From Eudoraea sp. (GTDB lineage Bacteria > Bacteroidota > Bacteroidia > Flavobacteriales > Flavobacteriaceae): a stretch of DNA of 8,269 nt. The notes below the pieces were generated by a model. The model saw only the letters and a program-made list of their open reading frames with translations. It ran no database searches and was not told the DNA's origin. A program made the translations under genes and the position numbers. Of the stretch, positions 1 to 6,186 are shown in pieces. The stretch spans positions 1 to 8,269 of the forward strand of contig JABDPH010000398.1 in assembly GCA_013042925.1 (NCBI GenBank). The letters are read 5' to 3'. Within the stretch, counting starts at the first letter, position 1. Every line of letters starts with the position of its first letter.

Positions 1-222
1 CACCTTTGGCTTTCCCTCAAGTTTTACCGCTACTTTTTTGGCGAGTTCTATTCCACTGCCTACAGCAACAATATCTATATCCTTAGATTTACCTCTTTCC
101 AACAAAAGATCCCTGACATATCCGCCTATTACAAAACTATCAATTGAGAGTTCCGTCGCAGAGCCAGCAATAGTTTTAAAAATTGGGTCTTCTAAACTTT
201 TTTTGTAGTTAATCAGTGTCAT
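1..222 (-). CDS. cca: CCA-adding tRNA nucleotidyltransferase, N-terminal part (runs off left edge)
   Basis: The enzyme adds or repairs the 3' CCA end of tRNAs in the cytoplasm, using CTP and ATP. Only the first 74 codons are in the window, read from an ATG at 222; the frame stays open to base 1, and the family's usual length is several hundred residues, so most of the gene lies outside. The visible part is the start of the class II nucleotidyltransferase (poly(A) polymerase-like) head domain. The signature VIGGYVRD is at residues 31-38, followed by the metal-binding Asp pair in KDIDIV at 47-52, which would hold the catalytic magnesium ions. The remaining head, neck and C-terminal domains cannot be judged. 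It lies 76 bases downstream of tsaC on the same strand with no clear promoter between them, so it is probably the last visible member of the glycosyltransferase-tsaC operon. The family is certain from the motif. CCA addition rather than poly(A) polymerase activity is inferred from the phylum and from the tRNA-related neighbour. Confidence 0.93.
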   Translation of the reverse strand, partial: MTLINYKKSLEDPIFKTIAGSATELSIDSFVIGGYVRDLLLERGKSKDIDIVAVGSGIELAKKVAVKLEGKPKV

Positions 223-298
223 AATTTAGATCACTTCTGAGTTGATTTGCCCGAGTGGGAGGTAATCCGGAATAATAGAGTTTTGATTTATCTATGTG

Positions 299-862
299 CT
301 ACTTTCGGATAATTTTTACAGTTCCATCATTACCCAATTTAATTATAGAAGAAGGTGATGTGTTAGTTTTTTTCTGTTCCAAATTTACCACATAGTCAAC
401 ACCTTTTAAAATCAATTCACTTATTTCTGAAAAATTTCCCGGTGTCGGTTCACCTGCAATATTTGCTGAAGTTGAAACAATGGGTTTTTTGAATTTTCTA
501 ATTAACTGCTGACAGAACTGATCAGATGCTACTCTAATAGCCAGCGTATTGTCATCAGCAATAAGATTATCGGCAACATCTTTAGGGTTGTCATAAATGA
601 TAGTTACAGGCCGTTCAGACAGGTCCATGATATCATAGGCAGGCTCGGGAACTTTTTCTACATATTGTTCTAGCATAAACTGATTGGACACCAGACAGAT
701 CATTGTCTTTTTATCAGACCTCTTTTTTAGTTTGAAAATTTTCTCTACGGCATCCTTGTTTGTCGCATCACAACCAATACCCCATACTGTATCAGTTGGA
801 TAAAGAATAAGACCACCTTCATTCAGAATTGTTATTGCGTTATCAATTTCTTTTTTGAACAT
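299..862 (-). CDS. tsaC: Threonylcarbamoyl-AMP synthase, short TsaC/YrdC type
   Basis: This enzyme makes L-threonylcarbamoyladenylate from threonine, bicarbonate and ATP, the first step of the t6A37 modification of ANN-decoding tRNAs; the TsaBDE complex then transfers the group. The 187 residues are one YrdC domain. The N-terminal YPTDTVWGIGCDA is at 21-33, the nucleotide-binding basic cluster KKRSDKK at 46-52, LAIRV at 107-111, the SxN-type motif STSAN at 130-134, and a closing strand SSIIKL...GTVKIIRK at the C-terminus. There is no C-terminal Sua5 domain, so this is the short TsaC form. It follows the 312-residue glycosyltransferase after only 14 bases and precedes cca, so co-transcription with both is likely and it has no visible promoter of its own. 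No key motif is missing. Family assignment is firm; the naming (TsaC versus Sua5/YwlC) is a matter of length only. Confidence 0.95.
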   Translation of the reverse strand: MFKKEIDNAITILNEGGLILYPTDTVWGIGCDATNKDAVEKIFKLKKRSDKKTMICLVSNQFMLEQYVEKVPEPAYDIMDLSERPVTIIYDNPKDVADNLIADDNTLAIRVASDQFCQQLIRKFKKPIVSTSANIAGEPTPGNFSEISELILKGVDYVVNLEQKKTNTSPSSIIKLGNDGTVKIIRK

Positions 863-876
863 TGAATTTTATTCTA

Positions 877-1815
877 TCAGATAATGCGTTGGTCATGTTT
901 TAAAGACTTACCTAATGGAAGCCCAATTAATATGCGATGGAATAATTTAAAGTATTTGGGCTTAATAATTGATACCAAGCCATAGCGAAAAATAAAAAAC
1001 AATCGCAATATTTGATAATGCAAATACCCATAATTCTTTCTTATAACATAAAACATAGACGTTTTAAGCTCAATTTTAGTTTTGATATTCCAGGAAGTAT
1101 TATCAATGCTAATTCCCTGATAATGAAGATATGATGCCGAGGGAATAAAATAGGTTTTTTTATTTTTCTTCTTTAGCCTATAGCATATATCACTTTCTTC
1201 AAAATACAGGAAAATATTAGTGTCAAATCCGCCTACTGAATCAAAATCCTTAGCCCTGAAAAACATAAAGCTACCGTTTACATAATCAACTGACAATGGT
1301 TTTGTATACTGCTTTCGTCTATTTGGCTTGGTCCTGGGAAAAACAAATTCTAACATTTTTTTACCAAAAATTTCCCTTCCAAGAGAGGTGAAATGATCAA
1401 AACTAACCTCTTTTACCTGATGCTCATTAAAGATTTGAGGTCCGCATAAAGCCGCATCTTCAGTTTTTTCCATAAAATCAAAACATATTTTTATGGGATC
1501 GTTTATGAGTAAAGTATCGTTATTTAAAAATAGGTAGTAATTCGCATTAGCAAATTGAATAGCATACATGTTACCACCGCCAAAACCGGTGTTTATTCTG
1601 CTTCTGTAAAGTCTGACGTTCGAGTATTCCAGATCAGTAATATATTTCTTTAATGCTACATAATCGTCCCTTTTGGAGGCATTATCTACAATTATGATTT
1701 CGTAGGAAATTGTACTTGTTGTATTTTCCAAAACACTTTGGACACACTTTTGTGTAAACTCAAAAGAATTGTAGTTTATAATGACTATCGATAAATCAAG
1801 TTTAGTACTTTTCAT
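877..1815 (-). CDS. GT2 glycosyltransferase, rhamnosyltransferase (WbbL)-like
   Basis: This is probably an inverting, cytoplasmic glycosyltransferase that adds a sugar from a nucleotide donor to a lipid-linked surface polysaccharide or LPS intermediate. The 312 residues are a GT-A fold of the GT2 family. The N-terminal LSIVIINYNS is at 8-17, a nucleotide-site Asp in IIVDNAS at 41-47, and NTGFGGGN at 75-82. LNNDT at 97-101 occupies the DxD position; the NND form is normal for rhamnosyltransferase-like members. The acceptor-side VNGSFMFFR is at 179-187, and GGFDTNIFLYFEESDICYRL at 195-214 contains the putative catalytic acidic pair. His231 (HYQGIS) resembles a conserved C-terminal His. The C-terminal 60 residues are basic and aromatic, suggesting contact with the membrane surface rather than a true transmembrane segment. 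Its ATG lies inside the last codons of the upstream GT2-GT9 gene (14-base overlap), implying translational coupling. The sugar and acceptor cannot be deduced from sequence alone. Confidence 0.88.
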   Translation of the reverse strand: MKSTKLDLSIVIINYNSFEFTQKCVQSVLENTTSTISYEIIIVDNASKRDDYVALKKYITDLEYSNVRLYRSRINTGFGGGNMYAIQFANANYYLFLNNDTLLINDPIKICFDFMEKTEDAALCGPQIFNEHQVKEVSFDHFTSLGREIFGKKMLEFVFPRTKPNRRKQYTKPLSVDYVNGSFMFFRAKDFDSVGGFDTNIFLYFEESDICYRLKKKNKKTYFIPSASYLHYQGISIDNTSWNIKTKIELKTSMFYVIRKNYGYLHYQILRLFFIFRYGLVSIIKPKYFKLFHRILIGLPLGKSLKHDQRII

Positions 1816-3652
1816 TCAATGAATTATCTAGGATAGTATTGCTGCAGTACTTATTTAGAAAAAGTAGTAATTGGTCTTCAAAAAGATTGGGTTTGAAATA
1901 ATCGTAAAGTGAACTTATTACTTTTTTGATTTTATTCTTGTTCATATTAACAAATAATTCAGGATGATAATCATTAAGATGAATAGCTGTATTCAATCCG
2001 GTTGAACTATCATGCCAAGCCGCTTTAACAATGTAGGGACTAAAAATACAAAATGTAGGTATCCTGAGTGCTTTAGCCATGTTGGCTGCACCTCCTTCGT
2101 TACCAATAAGGGCATCACACTGAGAAAGTATAAGAATAAATTCCCTTAAAGAAGTTGCGTAAAAATCAAAATTTATTTGTGATTTAGAGACTTCGTTGCA
2201 CCGATCATAAATTGCCTTGGCCTCATCTTTTTGATTTGGTAAATAGTTAAAAAGTAAGATGCCATCGGTATTGGAACAGATTGTATCAACAACTTCAGAC
2301 ATATATTCCGAGGGATAAGTTTTTAAGGCACTACTACCCAAAATACTTATCATGATTAGTTTTTGGTCAGAATTTCTTTTTAAAGCGCTAACTTTTTGTT
2401 TGGCCAGAGCAATTTCTTCCTGGTTAAGGAATAATTTAGGGGAAATAGAATAGTCATCGAATTCAGGTGCGATAGGATTAAGCAATTGTAATCTTATTTT
2501 ATTTGCTAGTGAATTCTTGCTATCGGCTTCCTGGCTTTCCACAACCGTATCACTGTATACCCAGGAGGTATACCACCTGTAATGAGCAATTTTACGCGGG
2601 GCTTGCGCAAAAATTGAAATAAGGTTGCTTTCCAATTTACCGTATGCATCTATTACAACATCATAAGAATGTTTTCTAATAGATCTTAAAAATAGATAAA
2701 AGGCCCTCTTATTTTCGCTATACTCCTTTTTAAACACAATGATTTGGTCTATATGAGGGTTGTTATATAAAACCGGCAGCGTATTTTCATTAACTACGAA
2801 ATGCACGGTGCATTCAGGGAACAAATATTTTAGAGTACGACAAATAATGGTACTTGCCAATACATCCCCTATCATTTTTTGCTGAATAACAAGAAACTTC
2901 CTGTTTTCCCCACTCTTCTTACTTACTGCAGTTGTTTGGGAAATTCTTTTATAGTCCAAGTGCACACAGACCGCACTATACCTCAGCTGCCTGAACTTTA
3001 TTCCATGATTTTGTAAATCTTCTCCGGGCAGATTGCCTTCACCTTCTTTATCTTCCTTAAAACCAACAACTCTAAGTATATCTTTTTTCCAACCCGACGA
3101 ATTATATCTGTTCAAGCTCTGCTTTGAAGAAGTGAAGGTATTGTGAAATTTTGATTTATATCCTCTTGAATTATGTCTGGTGCCTTTGGACAATTTTTTA
3201 ATTCCTTTACTCTTAAGCCAATCGACTTTGAAGCAATTCTGTTCTTCTATGTCTTGTTGTGTTAAAGTCTTGGATATATTCAAAGGCAACAAATAAGAGA
3301 CTCCTGAAATAACTGTTTTGGGTTCCTTATTCATGTAATGGACCTGTACTAAATCTTCCCGGGGAATACAATCACCCTGGGTTAAAATAATGTAATCCGA
3401 TTTGGATGATAAAATGGCCTTTTGTAATATTTCGCCTTTCTTAAATCCATTATCCTTTTGCCAAATATGGCTTATCTCAAAAGGCATCACAGTCTCAATT
3501 TTTGCGACCAATTCTTTAGTTGGGTCTGGCGACCCTTCGTCGGCAATAATCAATTCAAAATCCTTGTAAGTCTGGCAATTGAATCCCCAAAGAACCTTTT
3601 CCAACATTTTGGTTTGGTCGCAGGTACTGACTATTACACTTACCGTACTCAT
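1802..3652 (-). CDS. Two-domain glycosyltransferase: GT2-like domain fused to GT9 (heptosyltransferase-like)
   Basis: The 616-residue protein carries two glycosyltransferase modules. Residues 1 to about 236 resemble the flavobacterial GT2 family related to the chondroitin polymerase N-terminal domain: VSVIVSTCDQ at 4-13, LIIADEGS at 34-41, the DNGFKKGEIL segment at 67-76, GDCIPRED at 93-100, WKKDIL at 188-193 and RYSAVCVHLDYKR at 224-236. After a short linker of about 15 residues, residues 252 to about 590 form a GT-B GT9 domain: FLVIQQKMIGDVL at 253-265, GSSALKTYP at 439-447, and the donor-site segment GNEGGAANMAKAL at 517-529 followed by FCIFSPY. GT9 enzymes transfer heptose or similar sugars to LPS core in the cytoplasm. 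The usual first Asp of the GT2 DxD motif is Gln (Gln92-Gly-Asp94), and the normally conserved GGED-x-EFGER stretch is altered around 205-215, so the GT2 half may be impaired or have changed specificity. It is first in the operon, with candidate promoters in the 306 bases upstream. Fusion boundaries are estimates. Confidence 0.87.
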   Translation of the reverse strand: MSTVSVIVSTCDQTKMLEKVLWGFNCQTYKDFELIIADEGSPDPTKELVAKIETVMPFEISHIWQKDNGFKKGEILQKAILSSKSDYIILTQGDCIPREDLVQVHYMNKEPKTVISGVSYLLPLNISKTLTQQDIEEQNCFKVDWLKSKGIKKLSKGTRHNSRGYKSKFHNTFTSSKQSLNRYNSSGWKKDILRVVGFKEDKEGEGNLPGEDLQNHGIKFRQLRYSAVCVHLDYKRISQTTAVSKKSGENRKFLVIQQKMIGDVLASTIICRTLKYLFPECTVHFVVNENTLPVLYNNPHIDQIIVFKKEYSENKRAFYLFLRSIRKHSYDVVIDAYGKLESNLISIFAQAPRKIAHYRWYTSWVYSDTVVESQEADSKNSLANKIRLQLLNPIAPEFDDYSISPKLFLNQEEIALAKQKVSALKRNSDQKLIMISILGSSALKTYPSEYMSEVVDTICSNTDGILLFNYLPNQKDEAKAIYDRCNEVSKSQINFDFYATSLREFILILSQCDALIGNEGGAANMAKALRIPTFCIFSPYIVKAAWHDSSTGLNTAIHLNDYHPELFVNMNKNKIKKVISSLYDYFKPNLFEDQLLLFLNKYCSNTILDNSLNEKY

Positions 3653-3680
3653 TTAAGATTATTTGATTTTACTGTTTTTA

Positions 3681-3688
3681 CAAATGTA
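3681..3688 (-). promoter_or_regulatory. Candidate proximal -7 box (TACATTTG) for the glycosyltransferase operon
   Basis: On the minus strand the octamer TACATTTG matches the Bacteroidota primary sigma -7 consensus TAnnTTTG. It ends 28 bases before the ATG of the GT2-GT9 gene and would give a leader of roughly 20-25 bases. No good TTTG-type -33 element is seen at the expected distance, and an inverted repeat covers that position, so this is a weaker call than the distal box. Confidence 0.35.
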
Positions 3689-3700
3689 GTTTTTTGCCAA

Positions 3701-3716
3701 GCATATCCTAATATGC
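3701..3716. repeat. Perfect 6-4-6 inverted repeat in the operon leader
   Basis: GCATAT and ATATGC are perfectly complementary arms around a 4-base spacer (CCTA on plus, TAGG on minus). It lies between the two candidate -7 boxes upstream of the GT2-GT9 gene and overlaps the place where the -33 element of the proximal promoter would be. It could be an operator for a dimeric regulator or, in a transcript from the distal promoter, a small hairpin. The stem is AT-rich and there is no following T-run, so it is not a terminator. Confidence 0.45.
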
Positions 3717-3769
3717 ATTCCAAAATAATGAAGGTCTAAAACAAAAAAAAGGTATAAAATTCAGTTTGT

Positions 3770-3777
3770 CAAAGATA
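3770..3777 (-). promoter_or_regulatory. Candidate distal -7 box (TATCTTTG) for the glycosyltransferase operon
   Basis: The minus-strand octamer TATCTTTG is an exact match to the Bacteroidota consensus TAnnTTTG and identical to the box in front of dapD in this same window. It would start a transcript about 110 bases before the ATG of the GT2-GT9 gene, with the 6-4-6 inverted repeat inside the leader. The -33 region is only a weak TTTA-like match. Confidence 0.5.
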
Positions 3778-3867
3778 CTCGCCAGCTCATAAATAAGTAA
3801 TTATGATGTTATGAAATTGAAGGAGCTTAAAGGAGAATTTCGCTATGAGGAATAACAAAAATAGAGG

Positions 3868-3923
3868 CAATTGGTAATAGTTTAATACAATTATTAGCTA
3901 TTGCTGGTAGCCAATTGGCAATA
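3868..3923. repeat. 12-base direct repeat CAATTGGYAATA, two copies
   Basis: CAATTGGTAATA at 3868-3879 and CAATTGGCAATA at 3912-3923 differ at one base and start 44 bases apart. The second copy is embedded in the perfect palindrome GCCAATTGGC (3910-3919). The repeats lie just past the stop of the WaaE-like gene and about 100-150 bases upstream of the distal promoter box of the next operon. They could be paired protein-binding sites or chance in AT-rich DNA. Confidence 0.35.
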
Positions 3924-3958
3924 CCCAATGATGTAAGATAAAATATGATTATAAAGAC

Positions 3959-4756
3959 TTATTCCGGGATAGCCAAATAATAGGCAAGTTGATTTTTTGT
4001 CTCCAATCTCTTCAATTCTCTATAACGCTCTAGAACGCCGAGTGCATCGAGGTAACATATTATCATCCCCTTTTTGCCGTCGAGGATACCTAAGCGAAGG
4101 AAATAACGAAGAAAAAATTTCCAACTGGGCTTAAGGACCATATAGGCATAATTGAATTTCGTCTCTTTGAAAAAAGATTCTTTGGCCTTTAATCTGCCAT
4201 AGCTTATCATTTTATCTTTATATTCCTGGAAATTTTTGTAGCAATAATGAATAAGTTTTTCACTCAAAATTCCTGAAGAACCATTAACATCTAAAGTCTC
4301 ATGAACTAATTTTTCTTCAGAAAATTTAACTTTACTCTTCCTAAACAAACGATAGTTCTTATCTGTTTGCCAGCCACTAAATCGCAAGGATTTATTCTGG
4401 AACATAAACTTTCTGTAAAACCAATATGCGGCGTGTTCAGGAGTTGAATTCAAGGTTTCAACAATCTCATTTTTAAGATTTTCGGGAACAACCTCATCTG
4501 CATCTAAAAATAGAACCCAATCATTGGAAGCCTGTTTTAATGCAAATGATTTTTGTAGTGTAAAGTTGTCAAATGGATGTTGAATTACCTTTACATTTTT
4601 TAAATTAAGTAAATATTCATACGTTCCATCCGTACTAAAGGAATCTACCACTATTATTTCATCCGCAAAATCTATAGATTGGATACACTTTTCTATGTAT
4701 CCAATTTCATTATATGTAATAATAATAGCTGATATTTTCTCTCGGGATCTATTCAT
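3959..4756 (-). CDS. GT2 glycosyltransferase, WaaE/LPS core beta-glycosyltransferase-like
   Basis: The 265-residue protein belongs to the GT2 subgroup that contains enterobacterial WaaE and related beta-1,4-glucosyltransferases, which add a hexose to the inner core of LPS on the cytoplasmic side of the inner membrane. Visible features are ISAIIITYNE at 8-17, DEIIVVDSFSTDGT at 32-45, the KS-FAL donor segment at 69-73, the DxD-containing LDADE at 84-88, a YRLFRK segment at 135-140, and the conserved VHE at 151-153 near the presumed catalytic centre. The C-terminal 60 residues contain aromatic and basic stretches (about 204-250) that probably lie on the membrane. No key motif is missing and the length suits the family. 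It is a single gene between dapD and the glycosyltransferase operon, with its own candidate -7 box 41 bases before its ATG. The exact sugar is unknown. Confidence 0.88.
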   Translation of the reverse strand: MNRSREKISAIIITYNEIGYIEKCIQSIDFADEIIVVDSFSTDGTYEYLLNLKNVKVIQHPFDNFTLQKSFALKQASNDWVLFLDADEVVPENLKNEIVETLNSTPEHAAYWFYRKFMFQNKSLRFSGWQTDKNYRLFRKSKVKFSEEKLVHETLDVNGSSGILSEKLIHYCYKNFQEYKDKMISYGRLKAKESFFKETKFNYAYMVLKPSWKFFLRYFLRLGILDGKKGMIICYLDALGVLERYRELKRLETKNQLAYYLAIPE

Positions 4757-4796
4757 TTGTTCAATGATATATTAAGTAGTATTACTAAACAATTAA

Positions 4797-4804
4797 CAAA
4801 GTTA
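4797..4804 (-). promoter_or_regulatory. Candidate -7 box (TAACTTTG) for the WaaE-like gene
   Basis: The minus-strand octamer TAACTTTG fits the Bacteroidota consensus TAnnTTTG and lies in the 98-base gap between dapD and the glycosyltransferase gene. It predicts a leader of roughly 35 bases. A T-rich stretch, but no TTTG, is found at the -33 distance. Confidence 0.45.
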
Positions 4805-4854
4805 TAACTATAAATAAGAGAAAATATTATCGGGAACAGGATTTTTCGGAAAAT

Positions 4855-5670
4855 TTAAACCGCTACATTGTATTCCCTGAGAGCATCATTTAGCGAAGTT
4901 TTTTTGTTTGTACTGGCTTTGCGAACACCAATAATCAGGGCACAAGGAACCTGAAATTCTCCAGCAGGAAATTTCTTTGTGTAGCTGCCGGGGATTACAA
5001 CGGATCTTGCAGGTACTAAACCTTTTCGCTCTATTGGGGTTTCGCCGGTAACATCAATAATTTTTGTGGAAGCAGTTAGTACAACATTCGCTCCTAAAAC
5101 GGCTTCTTGTTCAACTCTTACACCCTCCACCACGATACAACGACTACCAATGAAGGCGTTGTCTTCAATTATTACAGGGGCCGCTTGTAGAGGCTCTAAA
5201 ACTCCTCCAATACCAACACCTCCGCTTAAATGAACATTTTTTCCAATTTGTGCACAGCTTCCAACAGTGGCCCAGGTATCAACCATAGTTCCTTCATCTA
5301 CATAGGCACCAATATTTACATAACTAGGCATTAGGATTGTTCCTTTAGAAATGTAAGCACCATGTCTGGCTACGGCATGAGGAACCACCCGAATACCTTT
5401 CATCTGATAACCTCTCTTTAAAGGAATCTTATCATGGTATTCAAAAATCCCTGCTTCCAGAGTCTCCATTTTTTGAATTGGGAAGTAAAGTACAACTGCT
5501 TTTTTAACCCATTCATTAATTTGCCATTCTCCCTTTACAGGTTCTGCACATCGCAATTTTCCATCATCAATTAACTGAATTACCTCTCTTATAGCATCCT
5601 GTGTTTTTGGTTCTTTTAAGAGTTCTCTGTTTTCCCAGGCTTTTTCAATAGTATTTTGGAGTTCCTTCAT
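4855..5670 (-). CDS. dapD: 2,3,4,5-tetrahydropyridine-2,6-dicarboxylate N-succinyltransferase
   Basis: DapD transfers a succinyl group from succinyl-CoA to tetrahydrodipicolinate in the succinylase branch of diaminopimelate/lysine synthesis, and so supplies both lysine and the peptidoglycan cross-linking residue. The 271 residues fit the proteobacterial-type family (E. coli DapD has 274). An alpha-helical N-terminal domain covers about 1-90, then comes the landmark RVVPHAVARHGAYI at 94-107, a left-handed beta-helix of hexapeptide repeats from about 105 to 205 (for example YVNIGAYVDEGTMVDTWATV at 117-136 and VHLSGGVGIGGVLEP at 146-160), and a C-terminal beta domain with RSVVIPGSY at 222-230. 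The protein would act as a trimer with the active site between neighbouring beta-helices. It is transcribed alone, divergently from ruvX, from a consensus -7 box about 20 bases before its ATG. No anomalies are seen. Confidence 0.97.
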   Translation of the reverse strand: MKELQNTIEKAWENRELLKEPKTQDAIREVIQLIDDGKLRCAEPVKGEWQINEWVKKAVVLYFPIQKMETLEAGIFEYHDKIPLKRGYQMKGIRVVPHAVARHGAYISKGTILMPSYVNIGAYVDEGTMVDTWATVGSCAQIGKNVHLSGGVGIGGVLEPLQAAPVIIEDNAFIGSRCIVVEGVRVEQEAVLGANVVLTASTKIIDVTGETPIERKGLVPARSVVIPGSYTKKFPAGEFQVPCALIIGVRKASTNKKTSLNDALREYNVAV

Positions 5671-5689
5671 ATTGTCAGAATAATTTGCG

Positions 5690-5697
5690 CAAAGATA
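5690..5697 (-). promoter_or_regulatory. Candidate -7 box (TATCTTTG) for dapD
   Basis: The minus-strand TATCTTTG matches the Bacteroidota consensus TAnnTTTG and ends 19 bases before the dapD ATG, giving a leader of only about 15 bases. It is one of two oppositely oriented boxes in the 101-base gap between dapD and ruvX. Confidence 0.6.
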
Positions 5698-5750
5698 GGC
5701 GGTAACTATTAATAAATCTTTAATTTTTATAGGCGTAACAATTTATCCCT

Positions 5751-5758
5751 TATTTTTG
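5751..5758 (+). promoter_or_regulatory. Candidate -7 box (TATTTTTG) for the ruvX-def operon
   Basis: The plus-strand TATTTTTG matches TAnnTTTG and ends 13 bases before the ruvX TTG start, so the transcript would have a leader of only about 5-10 bases. It is placed back to back with the dapD promoter, whose -7 box begins 53 bases away. The -33 side has a T-run but no TTTG. Confidence 0.5.
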
Positions 5759-5771
5759 CAAAAAAATTGAT

Positions 5772-6185
5772 TTGGCGAGAATTATTGCACTGGATTATGG
5801 TAAACAACGCACTGGGATAGCGGTTACAGACGAGTTACAGCTAATTGCTTCAGGTTTAGCTACGGTCAAGACCGATGATCTATTGCAGTTTTTGAAAGAT
5901 TATATAGCAAAGGAAAATATTGCCGGTATAGTTGTAGGTGAGCCTAAGCAACGTGACAATGCGCCATCTGAAGTAGAGACATCTATTCAGGTTTTTTTGA
6001 AAAGTTTAAAAACATCTTTTCCTTTAATTCCTATAGATCGACAGGATGAGCGATTTACATCAAAAGTTGCTGTTCAAACCATGGTCGAAGCTGGGCTTAA
6101 GAAAAAGCAACGTCGGAAGAAGGAATTAATAGATGAAATTAGTGCAACCCTTATTTTACAGTCATATTTAAACAGAATACAGTAG
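5772..6185 (+). CDS. ruvX: RuvX/YqgF family RNase H-fold nuclease
   Basis: RuvX (YqgF) is a small RNase H-fold nuclease, named as a putative Holliday junction resolvase and shown in some bacteria to act in 16S rRNA 5' processing. The 137 residues match the usual length. The first strand RIIALDYGKQRTGIAVTD at 3-20 carries the first catalytic Asp and the GxxRTGIA signature. VVGEPKQRDNAPS at 54-66 is the second motif, and DERFTSKVA at 92-100 plus the C-terminal KKELIDEISATLILQSYL at 116-133 hold the remaining acidic residues (Glu93, Asp120). The start is TTG at 5772: an in-frame stop lies at 5736-5738 and there is no ATG or GTG between, while the protein's first strand begins immediately after, so no later start is plausible. 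It heads an operon, with def starting 1 base after its TAG. Confidence 0.93.
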   Translation: MARIIALDYGKQRTGIAVTDELQLIASGLATVKTDDLLQFLKDYIAKENIAGIVVGEPKQRDNAPSEVETSIQVFLKSLKTSFPLIPIDRQDERFTSKVAVQTMVEAGLKKKQRRKKELIDEISATLILQSYLNRIQ

Positions 6186-6186
6186 A

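Larger units (their letters stand above)
3653..3958. other. 306-base intergenic region upstream of the glycosyltransferase operon
   Basis: No convincing gene lies here. It separates the stop of the WaaE-like gene from the start of the GT2-GT9 gene, both on the minus strand. Going leftwards it holds a 12-base direct repeat and a 10-base perfect palindrome (GCCAATTGGC, 3910-3919), a minus-strand -7 box at 3770-3777, a 6-4-6 inverted repeat at 3701-3716 and a second -7 box at 3681-3688. Two tiny plus-strand reading frames (14 codons from 3811, 10 codons from 3845) sit behind purine-rich AAGGAG repeats but are too short to call. No U-run hairpin clear enough to be a terminator was seen. Confidence 0.7.

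Noticed and set aside
223..298. GC-richer patch between tsaC and cca considered as a hairpin, small RNA or promoter for cca
   Set aside because: Only 3-base stems can be drawn (CCC/GGG, CCG/CGG), and no TAnnTTTG box is present on the minus strand.
3458..3739. 93-codon open frame on the plus strand
   Set aside because: It lies mostly antisense to the well-supported GT2-GT9 gene, has no recognisable domain, and its start has no promoter context; it is a shadow frame.
3811..3877. Two tiny plus-strand frames of 14 and 10 codons, each near an AAGGAG-like sequence
   Set aside because: They are too short to judge, overlap each other, have no consensus -7 box upstream, and Bacteroidota rarely rely on Shine-Dalgarno sites; a leader peptide or gene remnant cannot be supported.
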